Of a DNA stretch of 64,000 nucleotides, positions 32,522 through 43,394 are shown in pieces. The notes beneath the pieces are model-generated. The model was not told where the DNA came from. It did no database searches and saw only the letters and a program-made list of their open reading frames with translations. Each line of letters begins with the position of its first letter. Position 1 is the first letter of the stretch. Source of the stretch: Vibrio mimicus CAIM 602 (GTDB lineage: Bacteria > Pseudomonadota > Gammaproteobacteria > Enterobacterales > Vibrionaceae). Where the stretch lies: positions 52-64,051 of the forward strand of contig NZ_AOMO01000030.1 in assembly GCF_000338875.1 (NCBI RefSeq), read 5' to 3'. Made by a program: the position numbers and the translations under genes.

Positions 32522-33787
32522 ATGAAATCAATAAAAATTATCGGTGCAGTGGGTGGGGCCGTTGCGCTAGGTTTATGCTGGCCGCTCGCGGTCGGGCAAA
32601 TTGGTGAGTCTGCGATTAAAGATGGGCTGGCTAACTTTGACAGTTCGTCAACCGCTGCTGAGTTGGTGAACTATCAACGCGGCTATCTATCATCACAAAT
32701 GCAGACTCGTTACCGCATCACTGATCCTGCCATTGTGGCGCAATTAGAAGCTGAAGGGATCCCAACCGAAATTGTAGTCGACAGTAAATTGACGCATGGT
32801 CTGATGGGCGTTTCAGCAGTTTCTACGCTACCTCAATTCCCAGAGTTTCCACTGCAAATTCTCTCGAACACTCATTTGAACGGCAATACCGATTACACAG
32901 TGAAGTTGGAACAGTGGAATTATGTATTCCAAGGTGAAGAGCCTGTGGCTTTAACCATTGAACCAGCACAGATGACCGGCTCAATTACTACTCTTGGTGA
33001 GATGACTTATCAGCTCAGCATGCCAAAAATGGTGTTAGATTTTGAAAACCAAGCGCAAATGGTGCTTAGCCAAATCAGCGGTGATGGCCAAGGTAAAGAA
33101 AGCGATGGTTTGTGGCTAGGTGCTCAGAACTTTAAGCTAGATAAACTCACTATCAACCAAGCAGGTCAAGCTGAGTTTGATGTAGATGGTGTGACTTATC
33201 ACTTTACTTCTGCGCTAGATGCTACTCAGACACGCTTTACGACTGCTCACCAAATGAAGATTGCCAACGCGAAATACAGTGAAGGTGAGTTTAAAGATTT
33301 CGCGCTAGATTTCACCTTAGGTGATTTAGATGCTGCTGCGACAAAAGCGCTTTCTAAGCTTTATCAAGGCTCACCAGAAATGACAGAGCAAGAAGTTGAG
33401 CAGATTTTGCCACAAGTAGAAGCACTGTTCAGCAAGGGTTTCTTTATCTCAATTGATAATTTCTCAGCCAATATTGCAGGTGGTGATTTTGCGTCTAACT
33501 GGCGTTTCAACGTTCCAGAAGGCACTGAAAATCTGCTGCAAGATCCGATGGCGGTTATCCCAGCACTGACAGGGCAGACGAAAACCTTTATCTCCAATCA
33601 ATTGGTTACCAGCTTCCCATTTATTGAGCAGGGTATTGATCAGTTGATGATGATGGAAATGATGACTCAGGATGACAAAGGCTACACCTTAGAAGCTGAA
33701 ATCAAAGAGGGTAATGCCGTTTTCCCAAGCGGAAAAACCATGCCATTAGTGATGTTGCTAATGCCGTTGATGATGTCGCAAGGCTAA
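32522..33787 (+). CDS. DUF945 family protein (YdgA-like)
   Basis: Protein of 421 residues of the DUF945/YdgA family, function unknown. The N-terminus MKSIKIIGAVGGAVALGLCWPLAVG is an uncleaved-looking membrane anchor or signal, leaving a large periplasmic domain of repeated beta strands (for example FKLDKLTINQAGQAEFDV). The C-terminus is unusually Met- and Leu-rich (MMMEMMTQD and MPLVMLLMPLMMSQG). It stands alone between the divergent kinase gene and serC, with its own terminator. Confidence 0.8.
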   Translation: MKSIKIIGAVGGAVALGLCWPLAVGQIGESAIKDGLANFDSSSTAAELVNYQRGYLSSQMQTRYRITDPAIVAQLEAEGIPTEIVVDSKLTHGLMGVSAVSTLPQFPEFPLQILSNTHLNGNTDYTVKLEQWNYVFQGEEPVALTIEPAQMTGSITTLGEMTYQLSMPKMVLDFENQAQMVLSQISGDGQGKESDGLWLGAQNFKLDKLTINQAGQAEFDVDGVTYHFTSALDATQTRFTTAHQMKIANAKYSEGEFKDFALDFTLGDLDAAATKALSKLYQGSPEMTEQEVEQILPQVEALFSKGFFISIDNFSANIAGGDFASNWRFNVPEGTENLLQDPMAVIPALTGQTKTFISNQLVTSFPFIEQGIDQLMMMEMMTQDDKGYTLEAEIKEGNAVFPSGKTMPLVMLLMPLMMSQG

Positions 33788-33814
33788 AAATACGTTTTGT
33801 TGTTATTTGCTCAG

Positions 33815-33840
33815 GAAAAGAGGCCGTAAGGCCTCTTTTC
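33815..33840. terminator. Terminator after the DUF945 gene
   Basis: Hairpin GAAAAGAGGCC-GTAA-GGCCTCTTTTC, 28 bases after the stop codon. Confidence 0.87.
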
Positions 33841-33908
33841 TCGCTTTTTATCTGACTGAAAAAGTGGTATTAATCACAGAACATTTCGTTAGCAGGAGCA
33901 AATAACAC

Positions 33909-35003
33909 ATGGAGCACAACACCGATACGGTTTATAACTTTAGTGCAGGTCCAGCAGCGTTGCCTAAGGCAGTGATGCTACAGGCACAAGCCGAATTTAT
34001 AAACTGGAATCACCTGGGCACTTCGGTAATGGAAATTAGCCACCGTAGTAAGCCGTTTATTCAAGTTGCCGATGAGGCAGAGCGCGATCTGCGCGATCTA
34101 CTTAATATCCCTGATAATTACAAAGTCCTGTTCTGCCAAGGTGGAGCACGAGCGCAATTTGCTGCGGTGCCGCTTAACTTGCTTGGTGATGCAGAAACGG
34201 CGACTTATATCGACGCGGGTTATTGGGCTGCAAGTGCGGTGAAAGAAGCGAAAAAATACTGCACAGTGGATGTTTTCGACGCCAAAATCGAAAAAGAAGG
34301 CAAAACTGCCGTATTGCCGGCTAGTGACTGGCGTATCGCAGATAATGCTGCTTATGTGCATTTCTGCCCTAACGAAACGATTGATGGTATTGAGATTAAT
34401 GATCTGCCGGTGACTGATAAGCCGATCGTCGCTGACATGTCATCAACCATTTTGTCACGTGAAATCGATGTGTCGAAATACGGTGTGATTTACGCAGGCG
34501 CACAGAAGAACATTGGCCCAGCAGGGATCTGTATTGCTATCGTACGTGATGATTTACTCGATTTAGCGAGTGATTTGCTACCTGGTGTACTGAACTACAA
34601 AATTCTTGCTGAGCAAGACTCCATGTTTAACACACCGCCAACTTTTGCTTGGTATCTCTCAGGTCTTGTATTCAAGTGGTTGAAAGAACAAGGCGGTGTG
34701 AAAGCGATCGAAGTTGTAAACCGTGCTAAAGCGGCACTGCTTTATGACTACATTGACTCCTCTGATTTCTATCGTAACGACATTCACCCAGCTAACCGTT
34801 CATTGATGAATGTGCCATTCCAACTTGCTAAACCAGAGTTGGACAACACTTTCTTGGAACTGGCAGAAGCGCGTGGCTTAGTTTCATTGAAAGGCCATCG
34901 TGTAGTCGGCGGCATGCGTGCTTCCATCTATAACGCGATGCCTTTAGAAGGCGTACAAGCTCTAGTGGATTTTATGAAGGAATTTGAAGCGCAATACGCG
35001 TAA
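33909..35003 (+). CDS. serC: Phosphoserine aminotransferase
   Basis: PLP aminotransferase of 364 residues that makes phosphoserine for serine synthesis and 4-phosphohydroxythreonine for vitamin B6. The N-terminus has the family [13 protein letters not shown], the PLP-Lys is in [12 protein letters not shown] near residues 196-207, and the phosphate-binding [15 protein letters not shown] closes the protein. It is slightly longer at the N-terminus than E. coli SerC (362). AGGAG lies 10 bases before the ATG. It is not followed by aroA here; a terminator follows at once. Confidence 0.97.
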   Translation: MEHNTDTVYNFSAGPAALPKAVMLQAQAEFINWNHLGTSVMEISHRSKPFIQVADEAERDLRDLLNIPDNYKVLFCQGGARAQFAAVPLNLLGDAETATYIDAGYWAASAVKEAKKYCTVDVFDAKIEKEGKTAVLPASDWRIADNAAYVHFCPNETIDGIEINDLPVTDKPIVADMSSTILSREIDVSKYGVIYAGAQKNIGPAGICIAIVRDDLLDLASDLLPGVLNYKILAEQDSMFNTPPTFAWYLSGLVFKWLKEQGGVKAIEVVNRAKAALLYDYIDSSDFYRNDIHPANRSLMNVPFQLAKPELDNTFLELAEARGLVSLKGHRVVGGMRASIYNAMPLEGVQALVDFMKEFEAQYA

Positions 35004-35025
35004 TTCAATGCTTTCATGGCTAACG

Positions 35026-35053
35026 AAAAAGGCTTCCCGAAGGAAGCCTTTTG
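35026..35053. terminator. Terminator after serC
   Basis: Hairpin AAAAAGGCTTCC-CGAA-GGAAGCCTTTT. The A-run on the left could also make it work for the convergent ATP-grasp operon, whose last stop is 38 bases away. Confidence 0.88.
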
Positions 35054-35090
35054 TCTTTCAGTAACAAAGCAAAGTGCTTAGAAAATTCTT

Positions 35091-36077
35091 TTAAGCCTTT
35101 GTTGTGTGAACTCCAAACTTACGAACGGAATAGGCTACTCGTTCTGCTGGTGTTGGGTAAATCAGTGACGAGCCTAGGCTTTCGATATGCTGCAAACGAG
35201 GTAATAGTCCTGCTCCGTTGGCGATTTGAATCGCAAGACCAGGCCGAGCATTGAGTTCTAACACCATTGGGCCTTCCTCTTTGTCCAATACCATATCGGT
35301 ACCAAGATAACCCAATCCGGTCATTTCCCATGCGCTTGCCGCTAATGTCAGCAGCCTCTCCCAGTGTGGAACGACTAATGTTGAAAGCTCTTTTCCAGTA
35401 TCGGGGTGATGCGTTACGGGCTTATTAAATTGCACTGCACGTACCGCTTTGCCCGTGGCAATATCAATACCCACACCAACTGCGCCTTGGTGCAAGTTGG
35501 CTTTACCATCGGAGGCGGAAGTGGATAGACGCATCATCGCCATCACAGGGTAGCCTTTAAACACGATAATGCGCACATCGGGCACACCTTCGTAGCTGAA
35601 GCCATCGAAACAGTCATCAAACTGAATGAGGTTTTCTACTACCGCAACGTCATTTTTCCCGCCAAGAGAGAAGAGTCCAGCCAGCGCGTTACTGATGTGG
35701 CGCTCTACATCCTCTTTGTTCATGGTAGAACCTGAAGGTTTGGTGTAGACGCAATCTTGGTGCGCAGTAACCACCAAGATGCCTTTACCGCCACTACCAC
35801 GCGCAGGTTTAATTACAAACCCCGGCCAGCTTTTGACCATCTCGTGGATGTTTTTCACTTCAGCTTGATTGCTGATCACACCAATGAGTTTCGGAACCGT
35901 ACATCCAGCCCGCTGTGCGATGAGCTTGGTTTTGAGCTTATCGTCCACCAAAGGGTACTTGGAGCGATCGTTATAACGCCCGATATAAGCGTGATTACGC
36001 TTATTCATCCCCATAATGCCCTTACGACGCAGCTTAAATGGGGATGTGTAATCAGAGAGCGAAAATGAAAACCACAT
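35091..36077 (-). CDS. ATP-grasp ligase, alpha-L-glutamate ligase-like
   Basis: RimK-like ATP-grasp enzyme of 328 residues. ATP-grasp members form amide or peptide bonds through an acylphosphate. Visible motifs are the glycine-rich GFVIKPARGSGGKGILVV near residues 86-103 for ATP binding, and GPMVLELNARPGLAIQIANG near 269-288 with the Mg-binding Glu and Asn. Substrate unknown. The ATG at 36077 follows GGAGGAG and overlaps the stop of the upstream gene by one base (TAATG). Last gene of a three-gene operon with an inactive transglutaminase membrane protein and a retropepsin. I recall such genes being named RloC/RloB/RloA in recent annotation, but this is unverified. Confidence 0.88.
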   Translation of the reverse strand: MWFSFSLSDYTSPFKLRRKGIMGMNKRNHAYIGRYNDRSKYPLVDDKLKTKLIAQRAGCTVPKLIGVISNQAEVKNIHEMVKSWPGFVIKPARGSGGKGILVVTAHQDCVYTKPSGSTMNKEDVERHISNALAGLFSLGGKNDVAVVENLIQFDDCFDGFSYEGVPDVRIIVFKGYPVMAMMRLSTSASDGKANLHQGAVGVGIDIATGKAVRAVQFNKPVTHHPDTGKELSTLVVPHWERLLTLAASAWEMTGLGYLGTDMVLDKEEGPMVLELNARPGLAIQIANGAGLLPRLQHIESLGSSLIYPTPAERVAYSVRKFGVHTTKA

Positions 36078-37588
36078 TACTTCTCCTCCACCAATGGCTT
36101 GAAGCGACGTAGTTCAGAAATTCGATACCCGGTGTAAGTCCCCAACAGCAAAATTGCCGCAAGCACAACAAGTTGTAACCCGATGAAATTAAAGGTTAAG
36201 TGCTGTACATAGGAGTTGGTCATTGCCAAGTAGATCAGGATGGCTGTCGATAGAGAACCGCCACCTTGCAGTAGGACTTCTTTGGCGCCTTCCTCTTCCC
36301 ACAGAATAGACATTCGCTCAATGGTCCAAGAAAGGATGATCATTGGGAAGAAGGTGATGGTTAAGCCTTCAGTCAAACCGACTTTGAAAGCCACAACGGT
36401 AAAGACTGAGATAATCAAAATTACCGTGATGATCACTGCGGAGATCCGCGCGACCAGCAACAAGTTGAGCTTTGATAAATAGCTGCGGATCACAAGGCCC
36501 GTACCCACAATCAGCAGAAAACCTATGATGCCCGTGGTCAATTGTGTTTGTACAAAAGCCACCGCAATGAGCACTGGCATGAAGGTGCCAGACGTCTTCA
36601 AGCCGACAATCACGCGCAAAAATACGACGATCAGCGCCCCAATTGGGATCAGCATGATGGTCTTAAACATCGCTTGCTCTTCGAGCGGTAAGCTGTGGAT
36701 CGATAAGTTCAGTAAACCATCGGCCTCGACTTTGCTATCAGTGGCTTGTTGTGGTGTGACTTTTTGCGAAATCATACTGAACATGACTTGGCTGTTTTGT
36801 CCACCAATCACATCAAGCAAAGAGATGTTCGATTCGTCCCACACTAACAAATTCGGATGAGTGGGCTGAGTACCTGTTTCAGGGTTAAACAAAATCCACG
36901 CCTTGCCATTCCACACTTCATTCATGTGTTGGATCGACTGACGACGACGACCATCTTCAAGTTGAATGACGCCAACCACCTTATTCGGTACTTGAGCGTA
37001 AGAGAGCAGCTTTTGGGTGGCTTCCACTTTGCTCATTTTGTTGAGTAACAAGGAAGCATTTTGGCTTTCTGAATCGTTCAGCGTTTTGATCAGCTCACGG
37101 GTAAACGTGATGTGATCGGCAGAGCGCTGTGCGGCGCGATCAATCAAAGCAATAGCGGCCGATTCTTCTGGGCCTTCAAAAGTGGGTTTCACGATCTCTT
37201 GATTAGGTGGGATCTGTACAGCTTTTGCTTGCGGGTCGACCAGAAACTGCGCTTTGTAGTAGATAGTTTGTGGGCCGCTTGCTTGACGAATTGACCACTC
37301 AATACGGCGGCCAGAATCGGTGTTGAGGTAGGAGATGCCGTAACCTGGCGATGAAGCGGTTTCGTTAATCAGGGTATAACCTTCCTGAGTCAACGGTGCG
37401 GCAAGGGAGACTTTGGCCTCTTTACCTTGCGCGGCAAATTCAATTCTTGCTTCAACATCCCACACTTGGCGGGCTTCACCGGGTGTCCAAGGCACACCAT
37501 AGTCTTGATGGCGTAGAACACTGAGCGTAATGCCAGTGGCAAACAGCAGGAAGACTGAAATATAAAAAGGGATTTTAGAAGTCATCAT
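36077..37588 (-). CDS. Inactive-transglutaminase fused to seven-helix membrane protein
   Basis: Membrane protein of 503 residues. One N-terminal helix (IPFYISVFLLFATGITLSVL) is followed by a periplasmic domain to about residue 305 resembling a transglutaminase-like fold, judged by the segment EATQKLLSYAQVPNKVVGVI and HMNEVWNGKAWILFNP. The catalytic Cys of that fold appears absent. Six or seven hydrophobic helices follow (residues 310-490). This matches the architecture known as inactive transglutaminase with 7TM, genomically linked to ATP-grasp ligases. Role unknown; an osmotic-stress link has been proposed for the family (recalled, unverified). Middle gene of the operon. Confidence 0.87.
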   Translation of the reverse strand: MMTSKIPFYISVFLLFATGITLSVLRHQDYGVPWTPGEARQVWDVEARIEFAAQGKEAKVSLAAPLTQEGYTLINETASSPGYGISYLNTDSGRRIEWSIRQASGPQTIYYKAQFLVDPQAKAVQIPPNQEIVKPTFEGPEESAAIALIDRAAQRSADHITFTRELIKTLNDSESQNASLLLNKMSKVEATQKLLSYAQVPNKVVGVIQLEDGRRRQSIQHMNEVWNGKAWILFNPETGTQPTHPNLLVWDESNISLLDVIGGQNSQVMFSMISQKVTPQQATDSKVEADGLLNLSIHSLPLEEQAMFKTIMLIPIGALIVVFLRVIVGLKTSGTFMPVLIAVAFVQTQLTTGIIGFLLIVGTGLVIRSYLSKLNLLLVARISAVIITVILIISVFTVVAFKVGLTEGLTITFFPMIILSWTIERMSILWEEEGAKEVLLQGGGSLSTAILIYLAMTNSYVQHLTFNFIGLQLVVLAAILLLGTYTGYRISELRRFKPLVEEK

Positions 37589-37593
37589 CTCGC

Positions 37594-38331
37594 CTATTTT
37601 TGTTCGGTCTGAATGTATTTTCGGCTGACATCAACCAGAGCGATATCACGAATAAACTCTCGGCCAAGCAGAACTGGGTGGCTCATCTGCGAACGGTCAG
37701 CGAGGGTAAATTGTGCTTTTTCATGGATAGAGCCGAGTTTTACCCAAAGTTCAACCACGGCCCGGCGCTCAGTGCTTTCATTGGTGGATTGACGAATGCG
37801 TACATAACGTAACACTGGAGCTTCAATCCAGTTGCTATCGGTGTTAGCGCTCTTATCATCAGCCAAGTGGAAACGCACCCAGTTTTTGCCATTACGCTCA
37901 AACTCTTCAATATCAACCGCGTTGAGTGATGATGTCGCAGCACCGGTATCGATACGGGCGTCAAATGCTTGTTTGATGGCATCAATGGTGACACTTTCAA
38001 TTTCACCAAGTACCACGTCATGGCGAGGCTTAGTTACGTTCGCACTTTGATCATTAGAAGGTTTTGTTGATTGCGCACGTTTTTGAACGGGAGGAGGTGG
38101 CAGTTTGATTTGGCTGACTTGGGTCTTGAGTTCAACAATCTGCTGCTCAAGGCTTTCAATATAATCATTTTGTAGACCCAATTGAGATTCTAAATTGGTC
38201 ATTTGTTGGGTCATGTTAGTTTCGGTACTTTGAATCGCGGCGAGAGTCGCTTGGTGGTATTCATCGCCATTGGTGAGTGTACAGCCAGAAAGCAAACTCA
38301 ATGCGGCAAAGGGGGCAATTCGCTTAAACAT
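37594..38331 (-). CDS. Lipoprotein retropepsin-like aspartic protease
   Basis: Protein of 245 residues. The lipobox LLSGC at residues 13-17 indicates a lipoprotein anchored in the periplasm. Residues 30-75 form a coiled coil (NMTQQMTNLESQLGLQNDYI onward), followed by a Pro/Lys/Ser linker. The C-terminal 145 residues are a retropepsin-like domain of the family once called ATP-dependent zinc protease: catalytic ARIDTGAATSSLNA near residues 127-140 and PVLLGREFI near 221-229. First gene of the operon, 5 bases before the membrane protein. The substrate is unknown; peptide products of the ATP-grasp partner are one possibility (inference). Confidence 0.88.
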   Translation of the reverse strand: MFKRIAPFAALSLLSGCTLTNGDEYHQATLAAIQSTETNMTQQMTNLESQLGLQNDYIESLEQQIVELKTQVSQIKLPPPPVQKRAQSTKPSNDQSANVTKPRHDVVLGEIESVTIDAIKQAFDARIDTGAATSSLNAVDIEEFERNGKNWVRFHLADDKSANTDSNWIEAPVLRYVRIRQSTNESTERRAVVELWVKLGSIHEKAQFTLADRSQMSHPVLLGREFIRDIALVDVSRKYIQTEQK

Positions 38332-38378
38332 TCGCGACCTTATTATTTTTTATCAGTAAGTGTATAGAAGAAGTTATA

Positions 38379-38405
38379 GCAAAGGATGCGTTAAACATCC
38401 TTTGC
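38379..38405 (-). terminator. Hairpin after cmoB
   Basis: Perfect ten-base arms GCAAAGGATG and CATCCTTTGC around a seven-base loop, 45 bases beyond the cmoB stop. The following minus-strand sequence TATAACTTCTT is only moderately U-rich. Confidence 0.65.
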
Positions 38406-38450
38406 CAAGGGTAACGTTATACCCGAATGAGCGAGTTAAAACTGTGTCAA

Positions 38451-39422
38451 TTATGGCTTTTTGGCAATCAGAATGGCGCGGCGTGGTGCCGGATAGCCTT
38501 CGATGGTTTTGCTTGGATCTTGTGGATCGACGTAATCTGGCAATGAATTGTGCGTCATCCACTCGGTGGTACGTTGCTCACCTAAAGAGGTGATGTTTTC
38601 ATCAACAATACGTACATCGACAAAGCCCGTTTTCTCTAGCCACACTTTGAGAGCCAATGCAGAAGGGAAGAAGTAGACATTGCGCATCTGAGCGTAGCGA
38701 TCAAACGGGACCAATACGGTATGTTCATCACCTTCTACTACCAAAGTTTCGAGGATCAACTCACCGCCTGAAGCTAACTGGTTTTTCAGTTGCAGCAGGT
38801 GATCTAGCGGCGAACGGCGGTGATACAGCACACCCATGCTGAATACGGTATCAAACGCGTTCAGTTCCGGCATCTGTTCAATGCCGAGCGGTAGCAAGTG
38901 GATGCGTTGGTCATCACCCAGCAGTTTACGCACCGCTTCAAACTGGATCAGGAACAGCTCTGAAGGGTCAATACCGAAGACTTGCTGAGCACCTTCACCC
39001 AGCATACGCCACATGTGATAGCCGTTACCGCAGCCGACATCCAGCACCAGTCGGTTTTTCAGCGGAGAGATGTGTGGGAGTAAGCGATCCCATTTCCAGT
39101 CTGAGCGCCACTCTGTATCAATATGAATACCGTGCAGATGGTAAGGACCTTTACGCCAAGGATGGAAGGTTTTGAGCACCGCTTCCAGCTTCTTCTGTTC
39201 ACCTTGTGCGAGTGGCTCATGATTGTGTGCCGCTACCGCGTTTTTCAGATCAATCACATCCGGCTGGCCGACCGGAATTTTCTTTAGATTGCGCATCCAG
39301 CGATCCAGATCACCGTGCTGCTTAGCTTGCCAATCCGTCAGTTGTTGCGGCAGGGTATTAAGCCACAGCTGTAGTTGAGGATGTTGGGCGATCTGTTGGT
39401 AAACATTGGCGAAGTTGAACAT
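38451..39422 (-). CDS. cmoB: tRNA U34 carboxymethyltransferase CmoB
   Basis: Enzyme of 323 residues (E. coli 323) that transfers the carboxymethyl group of carboxy-SAM to 5-hydroxyuridine at the wobble base of tRNA, giving cmo5U. The Rossmann SAM site [16 protein letters not shown] is near residues 120-135, and [20 protein letters not shown] is near 188-207. It is preceded by cmoA on the same strand with a 131-base gap, so cotranscription is likely. Confidence 0.96.
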   Translation of the reverse strand: MFNFANVYQQIAQHPQLQLWLNTLPQQLTDWQAKQHGDLDRWMRNLKKIPVGQPDVIDLKNAVAAHNHEPLAQGEQKKLEAVLKTFHPWRKGPYHLHGIHIDTEWRSDWKWDRLLPHISPLKNRLVLDVGCGNGYHMWRMLGEGAQQVFGIDPSELFLIQFEAVRKLLGDDQRIHLLPLGIEQMPELNAFDTVFSMGVLYHRRSPLDHLLQLKNQLASGGELILETLVVEGDEHTVLVPFDRYAQMRNVYFFPSALALKVWLEKTGFVDVRIVDENITSLGEQRTTEWMTHNSLPDYVDPQDPSKTIEGYPAPRRAILIAKKP

Positions 39423-39554
39423 GGGGCTTAATACCTAAACTATGCTCTCTGCAAGTTTTCTATGGTTCATGCTTGGCGCAGAGAATCACCAAGCATGAAA
39501 ACAAGTTACGCAGACGAGCTACGGAAAAAATGGGCTTACTTAACGGCGAACAAG

Positions 39555-40370
<816 letters not shown>

Positions 40371-40421
40371 TCATTACACACGTTGTCTTTAAGGTAAATC
40401 GAGTGAAATGGACTATTTCAT

Positions 40422-41288
40422 TCAGAACATACTCAGTTGCGGCTGCTCAGGCGTTGCGGGAAACGGCGCTAGATCAGGTAAAGCGATAGCTTGTTGTAAT
40501 TGTTGATAAAGCAGCAGTGCGAGCTGAGGTGCCAAATCATTATCTGGCGTATGAATCATCAAATAAGGCTGTTTGCCCTGAGCAATCCACTCTGGCAGTT
40601 TGTTTTGCCACGCACTGAAAAAGGGTAGGTTAGCCTCCAATTCAGGATGGCCGATAAAACGGATCATTGGATGCTCGGCGGTGGCAATCGCATGTACGGG
40701 AACTTTCGGTTTTTTCTGCTGCGCATCAATTACCGCTTCTGTGTTCGGTAGCGCCGCAAAAACGGGACGACTGTCCATAATGATGCGATCAATGTTCTGT
40801 TCAACGAGCCATTGGTTGAGCGCTTTTTCCGCTTCGCCTTTGCCAAAAAAGGCCAAATGACGCACTTCCACGCCCAGTGGAAAATCCGCCGGAAACCATT
40901 GGCGAAAATTTTTCAATTGAGCCAGATGCTCAGGACCAAAAGCCGCAGGCAGTTGGATAGTCCACATCCCAATTCGAGAGTGTAATGGTTCCATTAAACG
41001 TAAAAAGCTCAGCAGCTCTTCTTTACAATCACGCAGCAGATGTTGATGAGTGATGCTTTTGGGCAGCTTAAAGGTAAAGCGAAAGTCATCGTGAGTCGCG
41101 GCGCGCCAGTTGAGTACGGTACTGGGCGAAGGTGATGCATAAAAAGTAGTATTGCCTTCCACAGTGTGAAAAACGCTGGCGTATTTGGCAAGCCGATCGG
41201 CTGCTTGCGTGCCGCTACCATAAAATTCACTCTGCCACGCAGGATGAGACCACAGCGTTAAACCGAGTCGCAAGGGAAGAGAAGGCAT
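40422..41288 (-). CDS. DUF72 family protein (YecE-like)
   Basis: Protein of 288 residues of the widespread DUF72/YecE family, predicted TIM-barrel fold, function unknown. Family motifs include FYGSGTQAADRLAKYASVFHTVEGNTTFY (too long to be chance, residues about 22-50), FTFKLPKSITH, and IDRIIMDSRP. In E. coli yecE also neighbours cmoA/cmoB and aspS, so the order is conserved. A GTG at 41291 directly precedes the chosen ATG. Confidence 0.85.
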   Translation of the reverse strand: MPSLPLRLGLTLWSHPAWQSEFYGSGTQAADRLAKYASVFHTVEGNTTFYASPSPSTVLNWRAATHDDFRFTFKLPKSITHQHLLRDCKEELLSFLRLMEPLHSRIGMWTIQLPAAFGPEHLAQLKNFRQWFPADFPLGVEVRHLAFFGKGEAEKALNQWLVEQNIDRIIMDSRPVFAALPNTEAVIDAQQKKPKVPVHAIATAEHPMIRFIGHPELEANLPFFSAWQNKLPEWIAQGKQPYLMIHTPDNDLAPQLALLLYQQLQQAIALPDLAPFPATPEQPQLSMF

Positions 41289-41327
41289 CACTCTGGCCGG
41301 GCTCCTTAAATCATCATCACGAGAGTT

Positions 41328-41357
41328 TTGAAGAATACGGGATTTTAGCGCTATAAT
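41328..41357 (+). promoter_or_regulatory. Candidate sigma-70 promoter of aspS
   Basis: TTGAAG (41328-41333), 18 bases, then a perfect TATAAT (41352-41357). It would give aspS a leader of about 220 bases. Confidence 0.55.
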
Positions 41358-41371
41358 CAGCGCCTATTTTT

Positions 41372-41541
41372 CCTTGCTGGTTAGCCTTTAATCTCTACTT
41401 AGAAGGATTATTGCGTTAAAAAGCAGCAAGGGGTAAGAAAAGACAACAAATTGTACGTGGGAAGGTCGATCTTAAATCCCTTTCGGCGTATAAATGGAAC
41501 TTTGCTGAAATGGCAGTCTGCTAAGCACACCACGACCTTTC
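41372..41541 (+). repeat. Inverted repeats in the aspS leader
   Basis: Two complementary pairs lie one after the other: CCTTGCTG (41372-41379) with CAGCAAGG (41424-41431), and AAGGTCG (41462-41468) with CGACCTT (41533-41539). They could fold the long untranslated leader of aspS into two domains. No known riboswitch or leader peptide with Asp codons is apparent. Whether the structure matters is unknown. Confidence 0.45.
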
Positions 41542-41582
41542 AGCGTTAAATTTGATGACTAATTGAGATTGGGAAATTCACT

Positions 41583-43355
41583 ATGCGTAGCCATTATTGT
41601 GGTCACCTGAACAAGTCCTTGGTAGGACAAACTGTAGAGCTGTGCGGCTGGGTTAATCGCCGTCGTGATTTAGGCGGTCTAATCTTCATTGATATGCGAG
41701 ATCGTGAAGGTATTGTTCAGGTAGTAGTGGATCCCGATATGGCGGATGTGTTCGCTGTGGCTAACCAACTGCGTAGCGAATTCTGTATCAAACTGACCGG
41801 TGAAGTGCGTGCGCGTCCAGAAAGCCAAGTGAATAAAGACATGGCGACGGGTGAAGTTGAACTGTTGGCGCGTGGTCTTGAGATCATTAACCGTTCAGAC
41901 GTTCTGCCTCTCGACTTCAACCAAAAGAACTCTGAAGAGCAACGCCTTAAGTACCGTTACTTAGATCTGCGTCGCCCAGAGATGAGTGACCGCATTAAAC
42001 TGCGTGCGAAAGCATCAAGCTTTGTGCGCCGTTTCCTTGATACACACGGTTTCCTTGATATCGAAACCCCGGTGCTGACCAAAGCAACACCAGAAGGTGC
42101 ACGTGACTACTTAGTACCAAGCCGTGTACACAAAGGCAGCTTCTACGCTCTGCCACAATCACCACAGCTGTTTAAACAGTTGCTGATGATGTCAGGCTTT
42201 GATCGTTACTACCAAATCGTAAAATGTTTCCGTGACGAAGATTTGCGTGCTGACCGCCAACCAGAATTCACCCAGATCGATATCGAAACGTCTTTCATGA
42301 CCGCAGAACAAGTGCGTGCTGTGACTGAGAAGATGATTCGTGAAATGTGGCTTGAATTGCTGAATGTGGATCTGGGCGATTTCCCAATCATGCCATACAG
42401 CGAAGCAATGCGTCGTTTCGGTTCAGACAAACCTGACCTACGCAACCCAATGGAGCTGGTGGACGTTGCTGATCTGCTGAAAGACGTGGATTTTAAAGTC
42501 TTCTCTGGTCCTGCGAATGATCCAAAAGGCCGTGTTGCCGCACTGCGCATCCCTAGTGGCGCAGCGCTGACGCGTAAACAAATTGATGAGTACACTGCAT
42601 TTGTTGCTATTTACGGTGCGAAAGGCTTGGCATGGCTGAAAGTGAATGATTTGGCTGCGGGCATGGAAGGCATCCAATCGCCAGTAGCGAAATTCCTGAC
42701 TGAAGAGATCGTCCAAGCCATCATCGAGCGTACTCAAGCGCAAACGGGCGATATCATTCTGTTCGGTGCAGATTCTGCAAAAGTGGTGGCTGAAGCCCTA
42801 GGTGCACTGCGTCTGAAAGCGGGTAAAGAGTTGGGTATTACTAATGAATCTGCGTGGGCTCCACTGTGGGTTGTTGATTTCCCTATGTTCGAAGGTGATG
42901 ACGAAGGTAACGTGGCGGCAATGCACCACCCATTCACTTCACCACTAAACCTGACTCCTGAGCAGTTGAAAGCGAATCCAGAAGAAGCGTTGTCAAACGC
43001 TTACGATATGGTGTTGAACGGCTACGAAGTGGGTGGTGGTTCAGTACGTATCCACAACGCAGAAATGCAATCTGCTGTATTCGACATTCTGGGCATCACG
43101 CCAGAAGAGCAGCGTATCAAGTTCGGCTTCCTGCTGGATGCGCTGAAGTTTGGTACGCCACCACACGCAGGTCTGGCATTTGGTCTGGATCGTCTGGTGA
43201 TGCTACTGTGCGGCACTGAAAACATCCGTGATGTTATCGCGTTCCCGAAAACCACTGCAGCCGCGTGTTTAATGACCGATGCGCCAAGTTTGGCTAACCC
43301 AGCAGCGCTGGAAGAGTTAGCGATTGCGGTGAAGCTTGCGAAAGATAAAGCGTAA
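41583..43355 (+). CDS. aspS: Aspartyl-tRNA synthetase
   Basis: Class II bacterial-type synthetase of 590 residues that charges tRNA-Asp. The N-terminal OB anticodon-binding domain begins [20 protein letters not shown]. Class II motif 2 is [20 protein letters not shown] near residues 217-236, the bacterial GAD insertion covers about 285-420, and motif 3 is [13 protein letters not shown] near 531-543. It is a complete, discrete gene with its own promoter and terminator. Confidence 0.97.
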   Translation: MRSHYCGHLNKSLVGQTVELCGWVNRRRDLGGLIFIDMRDREGIVQVVVDPDMADVFAVANQLRSEFCIKLTGEVRARPESQVNKDMATGEVELLARGLEIINRSDVLPLDFNQKNSEEQRLKYRYLDLRRPEMSDRIKLRAKASSFVRRFLDTHGFLDIETPVLTKATPEGARDYLVPSRVHKGSFYALPQSPQLFKQLLMMSGFDRYYQIVKCFRDEDLRADRQPEFTQIDIETSFMTAEQVRAVTEKMIREMWLELLNVDLGDFPIMPYSEAMRRFGSDKPDLRNPMELVDVADLLKDVDFKVFSGPANDPKGRVAALRIPSGAALTRKQIDEYTAFVAIYGAKGLAWLKVNDLAAGMEGIQSPVAKFLTEEIVQAIIERTQAQTGDIILFGADSAKVVAEALGALRLKAGKELGITNESAWAPLWVVDFPMFEGDDEGNVAAMHHPFTSPLNLTPEQLKANPEEALSNAYDMVLNGYEVGGGSVRIHNAEMQSAVFDILGITPEEQRIKFGFLLDALKFGTPPHAGLAFGLDRLVMLLCGTENIRDVIAFPKTTAAACLMTDAPSLANPAALEELAIAVKLAKDKA

Positions 43356-43367
43356 TCAACGCCTTGC

Positions 43368-43394
43368 AAAGGGTGGCATTAGCCACCCTTTTTT
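43368..43394 (+). terminator. Terminator after aspS
   Basis: Hairpin AAAGGGTGGC-ATT-AGCCACCC followed by TTTTTT, abutting an ERIC element. Confidence 0.9.
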
